Counted from the stretch's first letter, positions 1 through 6,740 are shown. The stretch: 15,978 nucleotides of DNA from CSBr16-58 sp051859825 (GCA_051859825.1 JBHYFA010000064.1:1-15978), one strand, 5' to 3'. The notes: a model not told the origin generated them from the letters alone. A program made the numbers and translations.

Positions 1-96
1 GCGAAGGTTGAAAAACAGTGAGTCCCGACAAGTCTTTGTCGGGATGACCTTTTTTTCAACCGAGCATAACGCAGCTATCGGACTTTATAGACAGCC
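1..96. repeat. Palindromic 3'-end element, copy A (cut by window edge)
   Basis: This copy is an inverted match to 5091-5179. Positions 1-23 and 49-96 match copy B almost perfectly; the one clear substitution in the outer arm is T versus C in AAAGTCCGATAG / AAAGCCCGATAG. The middle, 24-48, is unrelated to copy B and completes a perfect 9-bp hairpin (23-31 with 36-44, TCCCGACAA / TTGTCGGGA). Around it, GGTTGAAAAA pairs with TTTTTCAACC. The element starts 13 bases past the tsf stop, so it may also act as a transcription terminator for the ribosomal operon. That role is inferred; the repeat itself is seen directly. The other outer arm lies beyond position 1. Confidence 0.85.
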
Positions 97-109
97 ACTA
101 ATAATGGTG

Positions 110-934
110 TTAGCCTAGAGCAACACGCTTATAATCAACAATATGAAGACCTTTCTTCACACTATCGAGGTATTTAGAAACGGTAAGTTTGCCGTCTTTA
201 ATGAAGTCTTGATCAACCAAGGTGCTTTCTTTGAAGAATTTGTTCAAACGACCTTGAGCGATTTTATCGAGCATTTCTTCGGGCTTACCTTCTTGGCGCG
301 CTAGTTCTTTACCGATTTCGAGTTCTTTTTCGATTACATCTTGAGGAACGGAGTCGCGGTTAAGTGCAACCGGATTCATAGCCGCAGCCTGCATTGCAAC
401 ATCTTTAGCAGCCTCTTCAGCTACGTCGTTCAAGCCAACGATAGTAGCAAGTTTGTTATTCATGTGAATGTAGTAAGAAACGTAAGCGGCAGATAGTTTT
501 TCGTATGCAGCTAAATCTACTTTCTCACCAATTACACCGTTTTGCTCGATAAGTTTTTCAGCGATGGAAATGTTACCGTCGAAAGAAAGGGCTTTGAGTG
601 CCTCTAGATCGGCGGGTTGATTTTCCATAGCGATATCGAGGATGCGTTGTGTAAGCGCAATGAAATCGTCATTTTTCGCAACGAAATCCGTTTCACAGCT
701 CACGGCCACTACAGCGCCGAAAGTATTGTCGGCGGAAACGGCAGCGAGTGCACATCCTTCAGAAGTTTCACGATCGGCACGGTTAGCCGCAACTTTTTGA
801 CCTTTTTTACGGAGGATGCTGATAGCCTCGTCGAAATCACCATTTGCTTCTACGAGAGCTTTTTTACAGTCCATCATACCAGCGCCGGTTTGTTTGCGCA
901 ATTTATTTACATCAGATGCAGTGATGGTTGCCAT
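110..934 (-). CDS. tsf: Translation elongation factor Ts
   Basis: EF-Ts is the cytoplasmic guanine-nucleotide exchange factor that releases GDP from EF-Tu. The 274-residue product has the N-terminal UBA-like helical domain (about residues 5-45, with TGAGMMDCKKAL near 17-28) and the hallmark TDFVAKND motif at 82-89 that contacts EF-Tu. The coiled-coil/C-terminal part follows, and the length is normal for the family. The ATG at 934 gives the canonical MATITASDV start. No Shine-Dalgarno is visible, only an A-rich leader, as expected in Bacteroidota. It is the last gene of the rplM-rpsI-rpsB-tsf run, 105 bases after rpsB. A hairpin lies in that gap, and a palindromic repeat follows the stop codon. 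Confidence 0.98.
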   Translation of the reverse strand: MATITASDVNKLRKQTGAGMMDCKKALVEANGDFDEAISILRKKGQKVAANRADRETSEGCALAAVSADNTFGAVVAVSCETDFVAKNDDFIALTQRILDIAMENQPADLEALKALSFDGNISIAEKLIEQNGVIGEKVDLAAYEKLSAAYVSYYIHMNNKLATIVGLNDVAEEAAKDVAMQAAAMNPVALNRDSVPQDVIEKELEIGKELARQEGKPEEMLDKIAQGRLNKFFKESTLVDQDFIKDGKLTVSKYLDSVKKGLHIVDYKRVALG

Positions 935-977
935 AATTGTTTTGTTTTTGAGTTGTTAACTAGGGGGTGAAAATAGG

Positions 978-1005
978 AAAAGGGATAATAACTATCATCC
1001 CTTTT
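978..1005 (-). terminator. Hairpin between rpsB and tsf, possible attenuator
   Basis: AAAAGGGAT (978-986) and ATCCCTTTT (997-1005) form a perfect 9-bp stem with a 10-base loop. Read on the minus strand, the stem ends in TTTT and is followed by CC and TATTTT. This resembles a weak intrinsic terminator or attenuator that could lower tsf output relative to rpsB. It could equally be an RNA processing or stability hairpin. The stem is seen directly; the function is inferred. Confidence 0.35.
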
Positions 1006-1039
1006 CGTACGTTTTACAATTTAATAATAACGCGTTAGA

Positions 1040-1798
1040 TTACTCAGCATCAGCCATTTTCTCGGCTTTCTTTGCTGCTTTTTCGGTAGCGCCTTTATCT
1101 TTATCAGCTTTACGAGCCGCTAGTCCGTCTTGGATGTATGTAGATACATGCTGCATAATTGCAGAGATAGACTTGGATGCATCGTCATTTGCTGGAATAG
1201 GGAAATCTACTAAGTTGGGGTTTGAATTGGTATCCACCATGGCAAAAACGGGGATATTCAACTTTTTAGCTTCATTCACTGCGATGTGTTCGCGATTGAT
1301 ATCAATCACAAAAAGGGCAGCGGGAAGACGGCTCATATCGGAGATTGAACCTAGTTGTTTTTCCAATTTTGCACGTTGACGATCTACTTGCAAACGCTCA
1401 CGCTTGGAGAGTGTTTGGAAAGAACCGTCGGCCTTCATCTTGTCGATGTTGGTCATCTTCTTTACCGCCTTACGGATGGTAACAAAGTTGGTAAGCATAC
1501 CACCAGGCCAACGCTCGGTGATATAGGGCATGTTGAGTGCCTTGGCGTGATCGGCTACAACATCTTTTGCCTGCTTCTTTGTTGCTACGAAAAGAACTTT
1601 TTTTCCGCTAGAGGCAAGTTTGGCAAGTGCATCACCAGCTTGATCGAGCTTGGCAGCTGTTTTATAAAGGTCGATGATGTGAACCCCTCCGCGCTCCATA
1701 AAGATGTAAGGAGCCATTGCGGGATTCCACTTGCGAGTAAGGTGACCAAAGTGAACGCCTGCGTCCAACAAAGGTTTGATTTCAATTTTTTTAGACAT
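1040..1798 (-). CDS. rpsB: 30S ribosomal protein S2
   Basis: S2 is a late-binding small-subunit protein located between head and body of the 30S subunit, near S1 in organisms that have it. The 252-residue product carries the family signatures: GVHFGHLTRKWNPAM near 14-28, GGVHIIDLYKT near 37-47, WPGGMLTNFVTIRK at 97-110, and the VDTNSNPNLVDFPIPAND segment. The C-terminus has an Ala/Lys-rich tail (about 230-252), a little longer than in E. coli. The ATG at 1798 gives MSKKIEIKPLLDAGVHFGH, the usual start. It lies 83 bases after rpsI and 105 bases before tsf, in the conserved rpsB-tsf pair. Confidence 0.98.
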   Translation of the reverse strand: MSKKIEIKPLLDAGVHFGHLTRKWNPAMAPYIFMERGGVHIIDLYKTAAKLDQAGDALAKLASSGKKVLFVATKKQAKDVVADHAKALNMPYITERWPGGMLTNFVTIRKAVKKMTNIDKMKADGSFQTLSKRERLQVDRQRAKLEKQLGSISDMSRLPAALFVIDINREHIAVNEAKKLNIPVFAMVDTNSNPNLVDFPIPANDDASKSISAIMQHVSTYIQDGLAARKADKDKGATEKAAKKAEKMADAE

Positions 1799-1835
1799 AA
1801 TTTTGGTTGTTTACTTTCGTGAGTTACGCAACCGA

Positions 1836-1857
1836 GAGGTAGCTCTGGGAGATCCTC
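1836..1857 (-). promoter_or_regulatory. Possible structured leader of rpsB
   Basis: The 83-base gap between rpsI and rpsB can fold on the minus strand. GAGG pairs with CCTC, and inside them CTC pairs with GAG around a CCA loop, with an internal bulge between. S2 represses its own operon through the rpsB leader in several bacterial groups. I do not recognise a described Bacteroidota leader here, so a regulatory role is only a suggestion. Confidence 0.2.
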
Positions 1858-1881
1858 AGGGTTTCGATACTAAACAAATGA

Positions 1882-2268
1882 TTAACGTTTGGAGAACTGG
1901 AATTTCTTACGGGCTTTTTTCTGACCGAATTTCTTACGTTCTACCATACGTGGGTCGCGGGTAAGAAGACCTTCTGGCTTCAAAGCTCCACGGTTCTCAG
2001 GGTTGATTTCGCACAAGGCGCGGCTGATACCTAATCTGATGGCCTCAGCTTGACCGGTGATTCCACCACCTTCAACGTTAACGTTAACATCGAATGTTCC
2101 CTCAACACCAACAATAGCAAAAGGCTGAACCACCTTGTACTGTAGGGTACCTGTAGGGAAATAATCTTTGTAATCGCGCTTGTTTACGGTAATTGAACCT
2201 GAACCTTCCTTGAGGAATACGCGTGCAACCGAAGTCTTACGGCGACCAATAGCATGGGTTGTTGACAT
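1882..2268 (-). CDS. rpsI: 30S ribosomal protein S9
   Basis: S9 sits in the 30S head, and its C-terminal tail reaches toward P-site tRNA. The 128-residue product shows the N-terminal IGRRKTSVARVFLKEG motif, the VEGGGITGQAEAIRLGISRAL core (about residues 65-85), the LLTRDPRMVERKKFG segment, and a basic tail ending in FSKR; the terminal Lys-Arg is the universally conserved P-site contact. Length is normal. The ATG at 2268 gives MSTTHAIGRRKTS. It follows rplM by only 10 bases, which indicates co-transcription and probable translational coupling. Confidence 0.98.
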   Translation of the reverse strand: MSTTHAIGRRKTSVARVFLKEGSGSITVNKRDYKDYFPTGTLQYKVVQPFAIVGVEGTFDVNVNVEGGGITGQAEAIRLGISRALCEINPENRGALKPEGLLTRDPRMVERKKFGQKKARKKFQFSKR

Positions 2269-2278
2269 ACTTCCTAAT

Positions 2279-2722
2279 TTAGATAGTTATAGTTATAGGC
2301 TTCTGCGCTTCGTGAGGATGCGCATCACCTTCGTAAATATGTACATTGTGGAAAAGCTTACGTCCCAATCTGTTTTTAGGAAGCATACCTTTCAATGCAT
2401 TCTCCAATACTTTACGTGGCTGCTTTGCCATAAGGTCGCGAGGATTGATTCTCTTTTGACCTCCTGGAAAACCCGAATACGTAATGTATTCTTTCTGCTC
2501 TAGTTTTAAACCAGAGAAAACTACTTTCTCAGCATTGATAATGATAACATTGTCACCACAATCTACGTGAGGAGTAAAATTTGTTTTGTGCTTACCACGC
2601 GCAATGCTGGCAACGCGACTCATTAATCGACCAACAGGCATACCTGCTGCGTCAACCAATACCCATTGCTTATCTACAGTAGCAGAATTCGCCGATGGGG
2701 TTTTGTAACTTAAGGTGTTCAC
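2279..2722 (-). CDS. rplM: 50S ribosomal protein L13
   Basis: L13 is an early-assembling large-subunit protein that binds 23S rRNA. Core motifs are clear: WVLVDAAGMPVGRLMSRVA, RGKHKTNFTPHVDCGDNVIIINAEKV (two overlapping pieces of one segment), YSGFPGGQKRI, the GMLPKNRLGRKLF block, and a HPHEAQKP tail. I chose the GTG at 2722 because it yields (M)NTLSYKTPSAN, which matches the MDTLSYKT start usual for Bacteroidota L13, and gives 147 residues, the typical size. An in-frame ATG at 2761 would add 13 residues (MTLRRLETKKFIG) that fit no L13 I know. Longer reading frames upstream run into the N gap and are not credible. It is the first gene of the operon. Confidence 0.96.
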   Translation of the reverse strand: MNTLSYKTPSANSATVDKQWVLVDAAGMPVGRLMSRVASIARGKHKTNFTPHVDCGDNVIIINAEKVVFSGLKLEQKEYITYSGFPGGQKRINPRDLMAKQPRKVLENALKGMLPKNRLGRKLFHNVHIYEGDAHPHEAQKPITITI

Positions 2723-2788
2723 GCCAATGAATTTTTTTGTTTCTAATCTTCTTAAAGTCATATAAAAAATGACCCTCCAAAAGGGCTG

Positions 2789-2819
2789 CGAAGATACAAC
2801 GATTTTCTTTNNNNNNNNN
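2789..2819 (-). promoter_or_regulatory. Probable rplM operon promoter, -33 box inside the N gap
   Basis: On the minus strand TATCTTCG (2789-2796) is a 7-of-8 match to the Bacteroidota -7 box TAnnTTTG. At the usual spacing of about 19 bases, the -33 TTTG box would fall at about 2816-2819, inside the run of Ns. The start site would be about 20-25 bases upstream of the ATG at 2761. The -7 box is seen; the missing half is inference. Confidence 0.45.
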
Positions 2820-2820
2820 N
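2811..2820. other. Assembly gap (10 Ns)
   Basis: Ten undetermined bases lie between the divergent rplM operon and the protease gene. Exactly ten is a common scaffolding placeholder, so the true distance may differ. Any reading frame crossing it cannot be trusted. Confidence 0.98.
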
Positions 2821-2839
2821 AACAACAACTTAAAAAAAA

Positions 2840-2870
2840 TTTCAAAATCAATAGTTGAAGCGTATCTTTG
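2840..2870 (+). promoter_or_regulatory. Promoter of the M43 protease gene
   Basis: TATCTTTG at 2863-2870 matches the Bacteroidota -7 consensus TAnnTTTG exactly. TTTC at 2840-2843 (consensus TTTG) lies 19 bases upstream, the preferred spacing. The expected start site is around 2875-2877, which leaves about 105 bases of 5' untranslated RNA before the ATG at 2983. Confidence 0.6.
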
Positions 2871-2873
2871 TGG

Positions 2874-2925
2874 TTTGCAAATCGCAAAAATCGCACTTGA
2901 CAACTGTTGGCGATTTATTTGCAAA
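2874..2925 (+). promoter_or_regulatory. Possible stem-loop in the protease 5' leader
   Basis: TTTGCAAATCGC (2874-2885) can pair with GCGATTT (2910-2916ff) plus GCAAA (2921-2925), leaving a four-base ATTT bulge. The stem starts at about the predicted transcription start. It could protect the 5' end or control translation; no known riboswitch is recognised. Confidence 0.3.
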
Positions 2926-2982
2926 AACCTTGATTTTATTGACCGTTTGCGACTTTATTTCGCAATTATTTTTATTATTTAT

Positions 2983-5085
2983 ATGACTAAGACACTTTTT
3001 ACAGCGCTAGGATTTTTTTCACTCTCCATCCTTTTTGCGCAGACTCCTCAACACAATCATCAGCACGAAAATGGCATTTGCTTGACCGATCATTATGAAG
3101 ATATGCTCATGGCCGGCGATAGAGAATACGCCGAAAGTCGCAAACAAGTAGAAGCTTGGATTGCCGATTATATAGCCAACAATGAGGGTGAAATTCGTAA
3201 AAATGCCGACGGAACAGAATCCACTATCCGCAGGATCCCCGTTGTATTTCATATCTTCTATGACGAAGAAAGAGATAATATTTCGCGTTACCAAGTAATG
3301 GATGCCATTCGAGTTCTAAATGAAGATTTCCGCAGAACTAATGAAGACAGAGTAAATACACGTGCTATCTTCCAAAGCAGAGCTGCGGATATGGAAGTTG
3401 AATTTCATATTGCTCGAGTAGATCCGCAAGGAAATTGCACCGATGGTATTATTCGCGTTCAAACACCTCAAGCTGCTAGTGCCCCAAATACGATTAAAGG
3501 ATTGAGCTGCTGGGATAATAAAAAATACCTAAACGTTCACGTGGTACGCACCATTAATTCCAACAACCCACTAGGAACAGTGCTCGGTTACGCCTTTTTC
3601 CCTAATCCAACCCAAGGTTGTGTGAATGATGGTATCGTAATTCGTCACGATCGTGTAGGAACCATCAACACATCTGGGTCGGCCGGAAGAACACTTACAC
3701 ATGAAGTAGGTCACTACTTTGCTTTACACCACCCCTTTCGAAATGGATGTAATGGTGGCGACTTTGTGGCGGACACACCTCCGGCAGACAACCCCAATTT
3801 TGGTTGTAACCTCAACATGAACTCGTGTCCACAAAGCCCCGAGCCCGATATGATTGAAAACTACATGGACTACGCTGATGATGTTTGTACCAACATTTTT
3901 ACGGAAGGGCAAAAAGCGAGAGCCAAGGCCATACTCAATAATAATACGTTGAGAGGAGACGTATCTAACCCAAATAATTTAGAACAAACTGGTGTAGTTG
4001 GTGGAGCGGTATGTGCTCCTATTTCTGATTTTTTTCTTCGTAACAATATTATCTGTTCTGGCGAGAAAGTTCGTTTCGTTGACGCCTCGGTGGGTACAAA
4101 TCCGGATGGTTACGAATGGAGCTTTCCCGGAGGTGTTCCTTCTACCTCAACCGAAAGGTATCCCGAAGTGATGTACCCTTCTGAAGGTGTATATCCCGTT
4201 ACCTTAAAAGTAACCAATGGGGCAGGTTCTGACACAAAAATAATGTGGAACGCTGTATGGGTTAAATACGATGACCCTACTCCCTTCCAATCTTGGTTAA
4301 TCGAAGATTTTGAACTTATCGATGTTCCAAACGGCAATTGGACTTTGCTCAATTTAGGAAACCCTGATGTGGAAATCGGTGTAACTTCTGATGCTGCATT
4401 CACCGGAAGCAAGTCAGTGAAATTCGGATTTAACGGCCTAAACGAACACGGAATTTACCAATTGGTAAGCCCGAACATTGATATGACTAGAGCTACCACT
4501 GCTAACATTGATTTTGCTTTTGCTTTTGCGCCAAATTCTGCAAATGCCTTGGACGCATTAAGAATCAAAGTGAGTAATGATTGCGGTAAAACCTGGTTTA
4601 CTCGTAGAACAATCGGTGGAGTTATGTTGCAAACAGGCCCTTTACAAAACAACACCGACTTCGTTCCTCAAAACGCCTCAGAATGGAGAACGGAAAGCAT
4701 CAACCTCAGCACACATGCTGGAGCAAACGACAACATCATGATTATGTGGGAGTTTGAAACCCGTGGAGGTAACAACTTTTACTTGGATGCTATAAATATG
4801 GACGTACAATTAAGTAATGAAGACTTCAGTGCAAATGTTCAATCTTTTGAAGTATTCCCCAACCCTACACAAGGCGAACTCGAAATCGTATTCCAATCAA
4901 GTCAGAATAGCAATTTCGTTTTACACAATGCTGCGGGACAAGTTTTATGGTCGAAAGAAGTTCCCGGAAATGGTGAATCAACCCGCATGAAACTTGAACT
5001 TTTTGAAAGTCTTCCGGCGGGAGTGTACTTTCTTCATCATAATAGTGGTGTTGGGACAGAGGTTAAAAAGGTTGTCAAATATTAA
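2983..5085 (+). CDS. Secreted M43 (pappalysin-like) metalloprotease with PKD and T9SS sorting domains
   Basis: This is a predicted extracellular zinc endopeptidase, exported by Sec and then by the type IX secretion system. Of 700 residues, 1-20 form a signal peptide (FFSLSILFAQ, cut near AQ/TP). The catalytic domain spans about 95-320, with the zinc motif HEVGHYFALHH at 240-250 (ligands H240, H244, H250, catalytic E241) and the Met-turn NYMDY at 293-297. Cysteines nearby fit the disulfide-rich M43B type. A PKD-like Ig domain covers about 346-430, a jelly-roll (MAM-like) region about 440-610, and a type A sorting domain 624-700 starting VFPNPTQGEL. The ATG at 2983 directly precedes the signal peptide; an upstream TTG frame does not. 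One oddity is A247 in place of the usual glycine of HExxHxxGxxH. The substrate is unknown. It is transcribed alone, divergently from the ribosomal operon. Confidence 0.93.
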   Translation: MTKTLFTALGFFSLSILFAQTPQHNHQHENGICLTDHYEDMLMAGDREYAESRKQVEAWIADYIANNEGEIRKNADGTESTIRRIPVVFHIFYDEERDNISRYQVMDAIRVLNEDFRRTNEDRVNTRAIFQSRAADMEVEFHIARVDPQGNCTDGIIRVQTPQAASAPNTIKGLSCWDNKKYLNVHVVRTINSNNPLGTVLGYAFFPNPTQGCVNDGIVIRHDRVGTINTSGSAGRTLTHEVGHYFALHHPFRNGCNGGDFVADTPPADNPNFGCNLNMNSCPQSPEPDMIENYMDYADDVCTNIFTEGQKARAKAILNNNTLRGDVSNPNNLEQTGVVGGAVCAPISDFFLRNNIICSGEKVRFVDASVGTNPDGYEWSFPGGVPSTSTERYPEVMYPSEGVYPVTLKVTNGAGSDTKIMWNAVWVKYDDPTPFQSWLIEDFELIDVPNGNWTLLNLGNPDVEIGVTSDAAFTGSKSVKFGFNGLNEHGIYQLVSPNIDMTRATTANIDFAFAFAPNSANALDALRIKVSNDCGKTWFTRRTIGGVMLQTGPLQNNTDFVPQNASEWRTESINLSTHAGANDNIMIMWEFETRGGNNFYLDAINMDVQLSNEDFSANVQSFEVFPNPTQGELEIVFQSSQNSNFVLHNAAGQVLWSKEVPGNGESTRMKLELFESLPAGVYFLHHNSGVGTEVKKVVKY

Positions 5086-5090
5086 TAAAT

Positions 5091-5209
5091 GGCTGTCTAT
5101 AAAGCCCGATAGCTGCGTTATGCTCGGTTGAAAAAAAGATTATTTACTAATGTAAACTCACTGTTTTTCAACCTTCGCAAGCCTTGCTCTCGGACTTTCT
5201 AGAGCAGCC
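5091..5209. repeat. Palindromic 3'-end element, copy B (complete)
   Basis: The whole 119 bases are one imperfect palindrome. The left arm GGCTG.TCTATAAAGCCCGA (from 5091) mirrors the right arm, whose reverse complement begins GGCTGCTCTAGAAAGTCCGA. The inner stem is GGTTGAAAAA / TTTTTCAACC, and the apical segment 5139-5155 has its own TTTAC / GTAAA mini-hairpin. It begins 5 bases after the protease stop. It matches copy A (1-96) in inverted orientation outside the apex. The conserved shell with an exchanged apex is directly visible. A terminator role or REP-like mobility is inferred. Confidence 0.88.
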
Positions 5210-5210
5210 A

Positions 5211-5261
5211 CTCTGACATTATGGACAAGCACTATCTAGAGCTTGTCCATAATGTCAAGAG
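5211..5261. repeat. Long perfect hairpin next to element B
   Basis: TGACATTATGGACAAGC (5214-5230) and its exact reverse complement (5241-5257) form a 17-bp perfect stem around a 10-base loop. Outer CTC/GAG pairing continues after a single bulged A. It starts immediately after element B and shares its TCTAGAGC word. No U-tract follows, so it is not a classic intrinsic terminator; it is more likely a further palindromic repeat or the remnant of one. Confidence 0.75.
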
Positions 5262-5361
5262 TCTGATTCAGAAATGTCCATGTAGTAGCCTTCGCAAACA
5301 CCTACAAAAACTGAACAGGACATTCCATATGACAACTGAAGATACAATCATTTGCATATGA

Positions 5362-5458
5362 AAGTTCAGTAGCAAGGCGCACGCAGGATTGAAAAACAAG
5401 GAGTTGACTAAAGTCAATGACTGTTTTCAATCCAAGTGCAACGCCGCTAATGGACCTT
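5362..5458. repeat. Palindromic 3'-end element, copy C (diverged)
   Basis: This imperfect palindrome of 97 bases has outer arms AAGTTCAGT.AGC / GCTAATGGACCTT, an inner stem GGATTGAAAAACA (5386-5398) with TGTTTTCAATCC (5422-5433), and an apical hairpin TTGACT / AGTCAA (5404-5417). Read from the DUF5777 gene side it aligns without gaps to copy B over about 34 bases, roughly two thirds identical, including TAGC, GCGTT and TTGAAAA. It is therefore a distant member of the same family with yet another apex. It lies 12 bases past the DUF5777 stop. Confidence 0.75.
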
Positions 5459-5470
5459 AAGATTTGTATT

Positions 5471-6397
5471 CTAATTATCGACTTCTGGTCGTTTAGGCTC
5501 TCTAATCGTAAATACGCGCGAAATATTAAACCCGAAGAAAATAGCCCCTTCGAGCCAATCACCATTGGTCTGCAACATCCATTCGGGGTCAAGGAGTCCG
5601 CGCGAGTTAGTTAGATGCAACTGAAATACGTGGCCACCGGTTTCAATATCTACACCAATTGAAAATGAGTTGATATAGTTTTCCCGATCACCTGATACAG
5701 GGGCCTGACGAAAATTACGAGTCAACTGAGGGGCGTATTCAGCCGTGAGCGCAATACGATTATTTATCTTAATACGCATTCCGGCCGGAATAATGACGTG
5801 CGTATTGTTTTGCTCACGAAATTCCACCAAATTAAAATGCACAAGACTTGGAGAAATCATCATAGAAAAGCGCTGCGAAAATTTCCGCGCAAAAATCAAC
5901 TGATGCGCGTAGGTCATTCTATCAGGTAAATTCAAATCGATGTCCGTTCTTCGACGCATATTGAGATAAGCCGAAGAAAAAAGCGTTAGCGATAAAGGAA
6001 TGTTTTTCAGACCCGTTTGCTGTTCAAGGATTTTATACTTCAAGGAAAAATCGTTGGTTTTATTATACGAACTCCTTCCCAACCCAACGGATAACCTATC
6101 CGTTATTCCATAATCCAAGCCCAAACGAACCTGGGCATTATCCATACCCAAAAAGTTATAAAAGAAATCGTTGTTCATCGCTCCAAATCGGTGCTGAAAA
6201 ACGTACTGAAGCACACCACCCGCAGGGGCTTCATTGGTTTGCATATTGATTAAACGCGTTCCTTTGAAAGTAGCCTCTACTATATCCTGAATCGGTTCTT
6301 CAGGAATTAAATCAAGCAAATCATCTTGCGCAAAGGCTTGTAAGCTGAATATAAGACCAAGAATAACAGCGTAGCTCTTCCTCATCGCTCTATTCAT
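5471..6397 (-). CDS. DUF5777-type outer-membrane beta-barrel protein
   Basis: A 308-residue exported protein with a signal peptide at 1-23 (ends QAFAQ) and a chain of amphipathic strands expected of an outer-membrane barrel. Motifs such as TFKGTRLINMQTNE near 43-56, HRFGAMN, LGLDYGITDRLSVGLGRS, YAHQLIFARKFS, and the C-terminal IDIETGGHVFQLHLTNSRGL and FFGFNISRVF match the DUF5777 family as I remember it. The biochemical function of that family is not established. It is usually found near cytochromes and YceI-like proteins, which fits the cytochrome gene directly upstream; the two overlap by 8 bases (6390-6397), so they are surely co-translated. The ATG at 6397 is used here; an ATG at 6385 (MRKSYAVILGL) is equally able to start the signal peptide. 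Confidence 0.85.
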   Translation of the reverse strand: MNRAMRKSYAVILGLIFSLQAFAQDDLLDLIPEEPIQDIVEATFKGTRLINMQTNEAPAGGVLQYVFQHRFGAMNNDFFYNFLGMDNAQVRLGLDYGITDRLSVGLGRSSYNKTNDFSLKYKILEQQTGLKNIPLSLTLFSSAYLNMRRRTDIDLNLPDRMTYAHQLIFARKFSQRFSMMISPSLVHFNLVEFREQNNTHVIIPAGMRIKINNRIALTAEYAPQLTRNFRQAPVSGDRENYINSFSIGVDIETGGHVFQLHLTNSRGLLDPEWMLQTNGDWLEGAIFFGFNISRVFTIREPKRPEVDN

Positions 6398-6740
6398 TTA
6401 CCTGCTCAATCCAAGCAAGTAGTAAATTGAGATCTCCACTCGACAAGTCAAAACCCGGAGGCATTTTTCGAGGGTTATTGGCGGGCAGAAGTAATACCTG
6501 CTCCAAAACTCCACTCTGAGCAAGACTAATCATAGTAGCCTCACCTTCTATTACTAAACCACCCTGACCAGCTTGCGCGTTATGACAAACCATACAATTG
6601 GCTTGAATAATAGGCTGAATCTGTTGGGAGTAAGAGATTTCACCATTTGGCTGACCATTACCGTTTCTATCTTCCTCATTGTCGGATTGGCAGGAGTAAA
6701 GCGCCAAACCTAAACCCATCGCTAAAATATACTTTCGCAT
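6390..6740 (-). CDS. Mono-heme cytochrome c lipoprotein
   Basis: A small periplasmic, membrane-tethered electron-transfer protein of 116 residues. The lipoprotein signal LALYSC puts the acylated cysteine at C17. A Gly/Asn-rich flexible tether (about 20-35) follows, then a c-type heme domain with the covalent attachment motif CMVCH at 49-53 and a likely axial methionine M93 in RKMPPG. The ATG at 6740 gives a compact n-region (MRKY); an ATG at 6767 would add nine residues before it and is less likely. The stop overlaps the start of the DUF5777 barrel gene by 8 bases. I infer that the pair works together at the outer membrane or periplasm; the redox partner is unknown. Confidence 0.88.
   Translation of the reverse strand: MRKYILAMGLGLALYSCQSDNEEDRNGNGQPNGEISYSQQIQPIIQANCMVCHNAQAGQGGLVIEGEATMISLAQSGVLEQVLLLPANNPRKMPPGFDLSSGDLNLLLAWIEQVNE

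Larger units (their letters stand above)
5086..5470. other. Gene-free palindrome cluster between convergent genes
   Basis: This 385-base stretch separates the protease stop from the DUF5777 stop, so it is a convergent 3'-end region. I see no coding frame worth calling. It contains palindrome B (5091-5209), a 17-bp hairpin (5211-5261), a weaker nested inverted repeat with arms AATGTCC / GGACATT at about 5273-5332 enclosing TGTAG / CTACA, and palindrome C (5362-5458). The likely roles are bidirectional termination and mobile-repeat residence. Confidence 0.8.

Noticed and set aside
2723..2924. Frames running through the N gap upstream of rplM
   Set aside because: They contain undetermined residues and add sequence unknown in L13.
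2875..2982. N-terminal extension of the protease from a TTG at 2875
   Set aside because: It would start at the predicted transcription start and put 36 residues before a clean signal peptide that begins at the ATG at 2983.
5273..5332. Nested inverted repeat AATGTCC/GGACATT as a fourth copy of the palindrome family
   Set aside because: The arms are short and lack the TTGAAAA stem and TAGC arm that define the family; it could be a decayed copy but cannot be supported.
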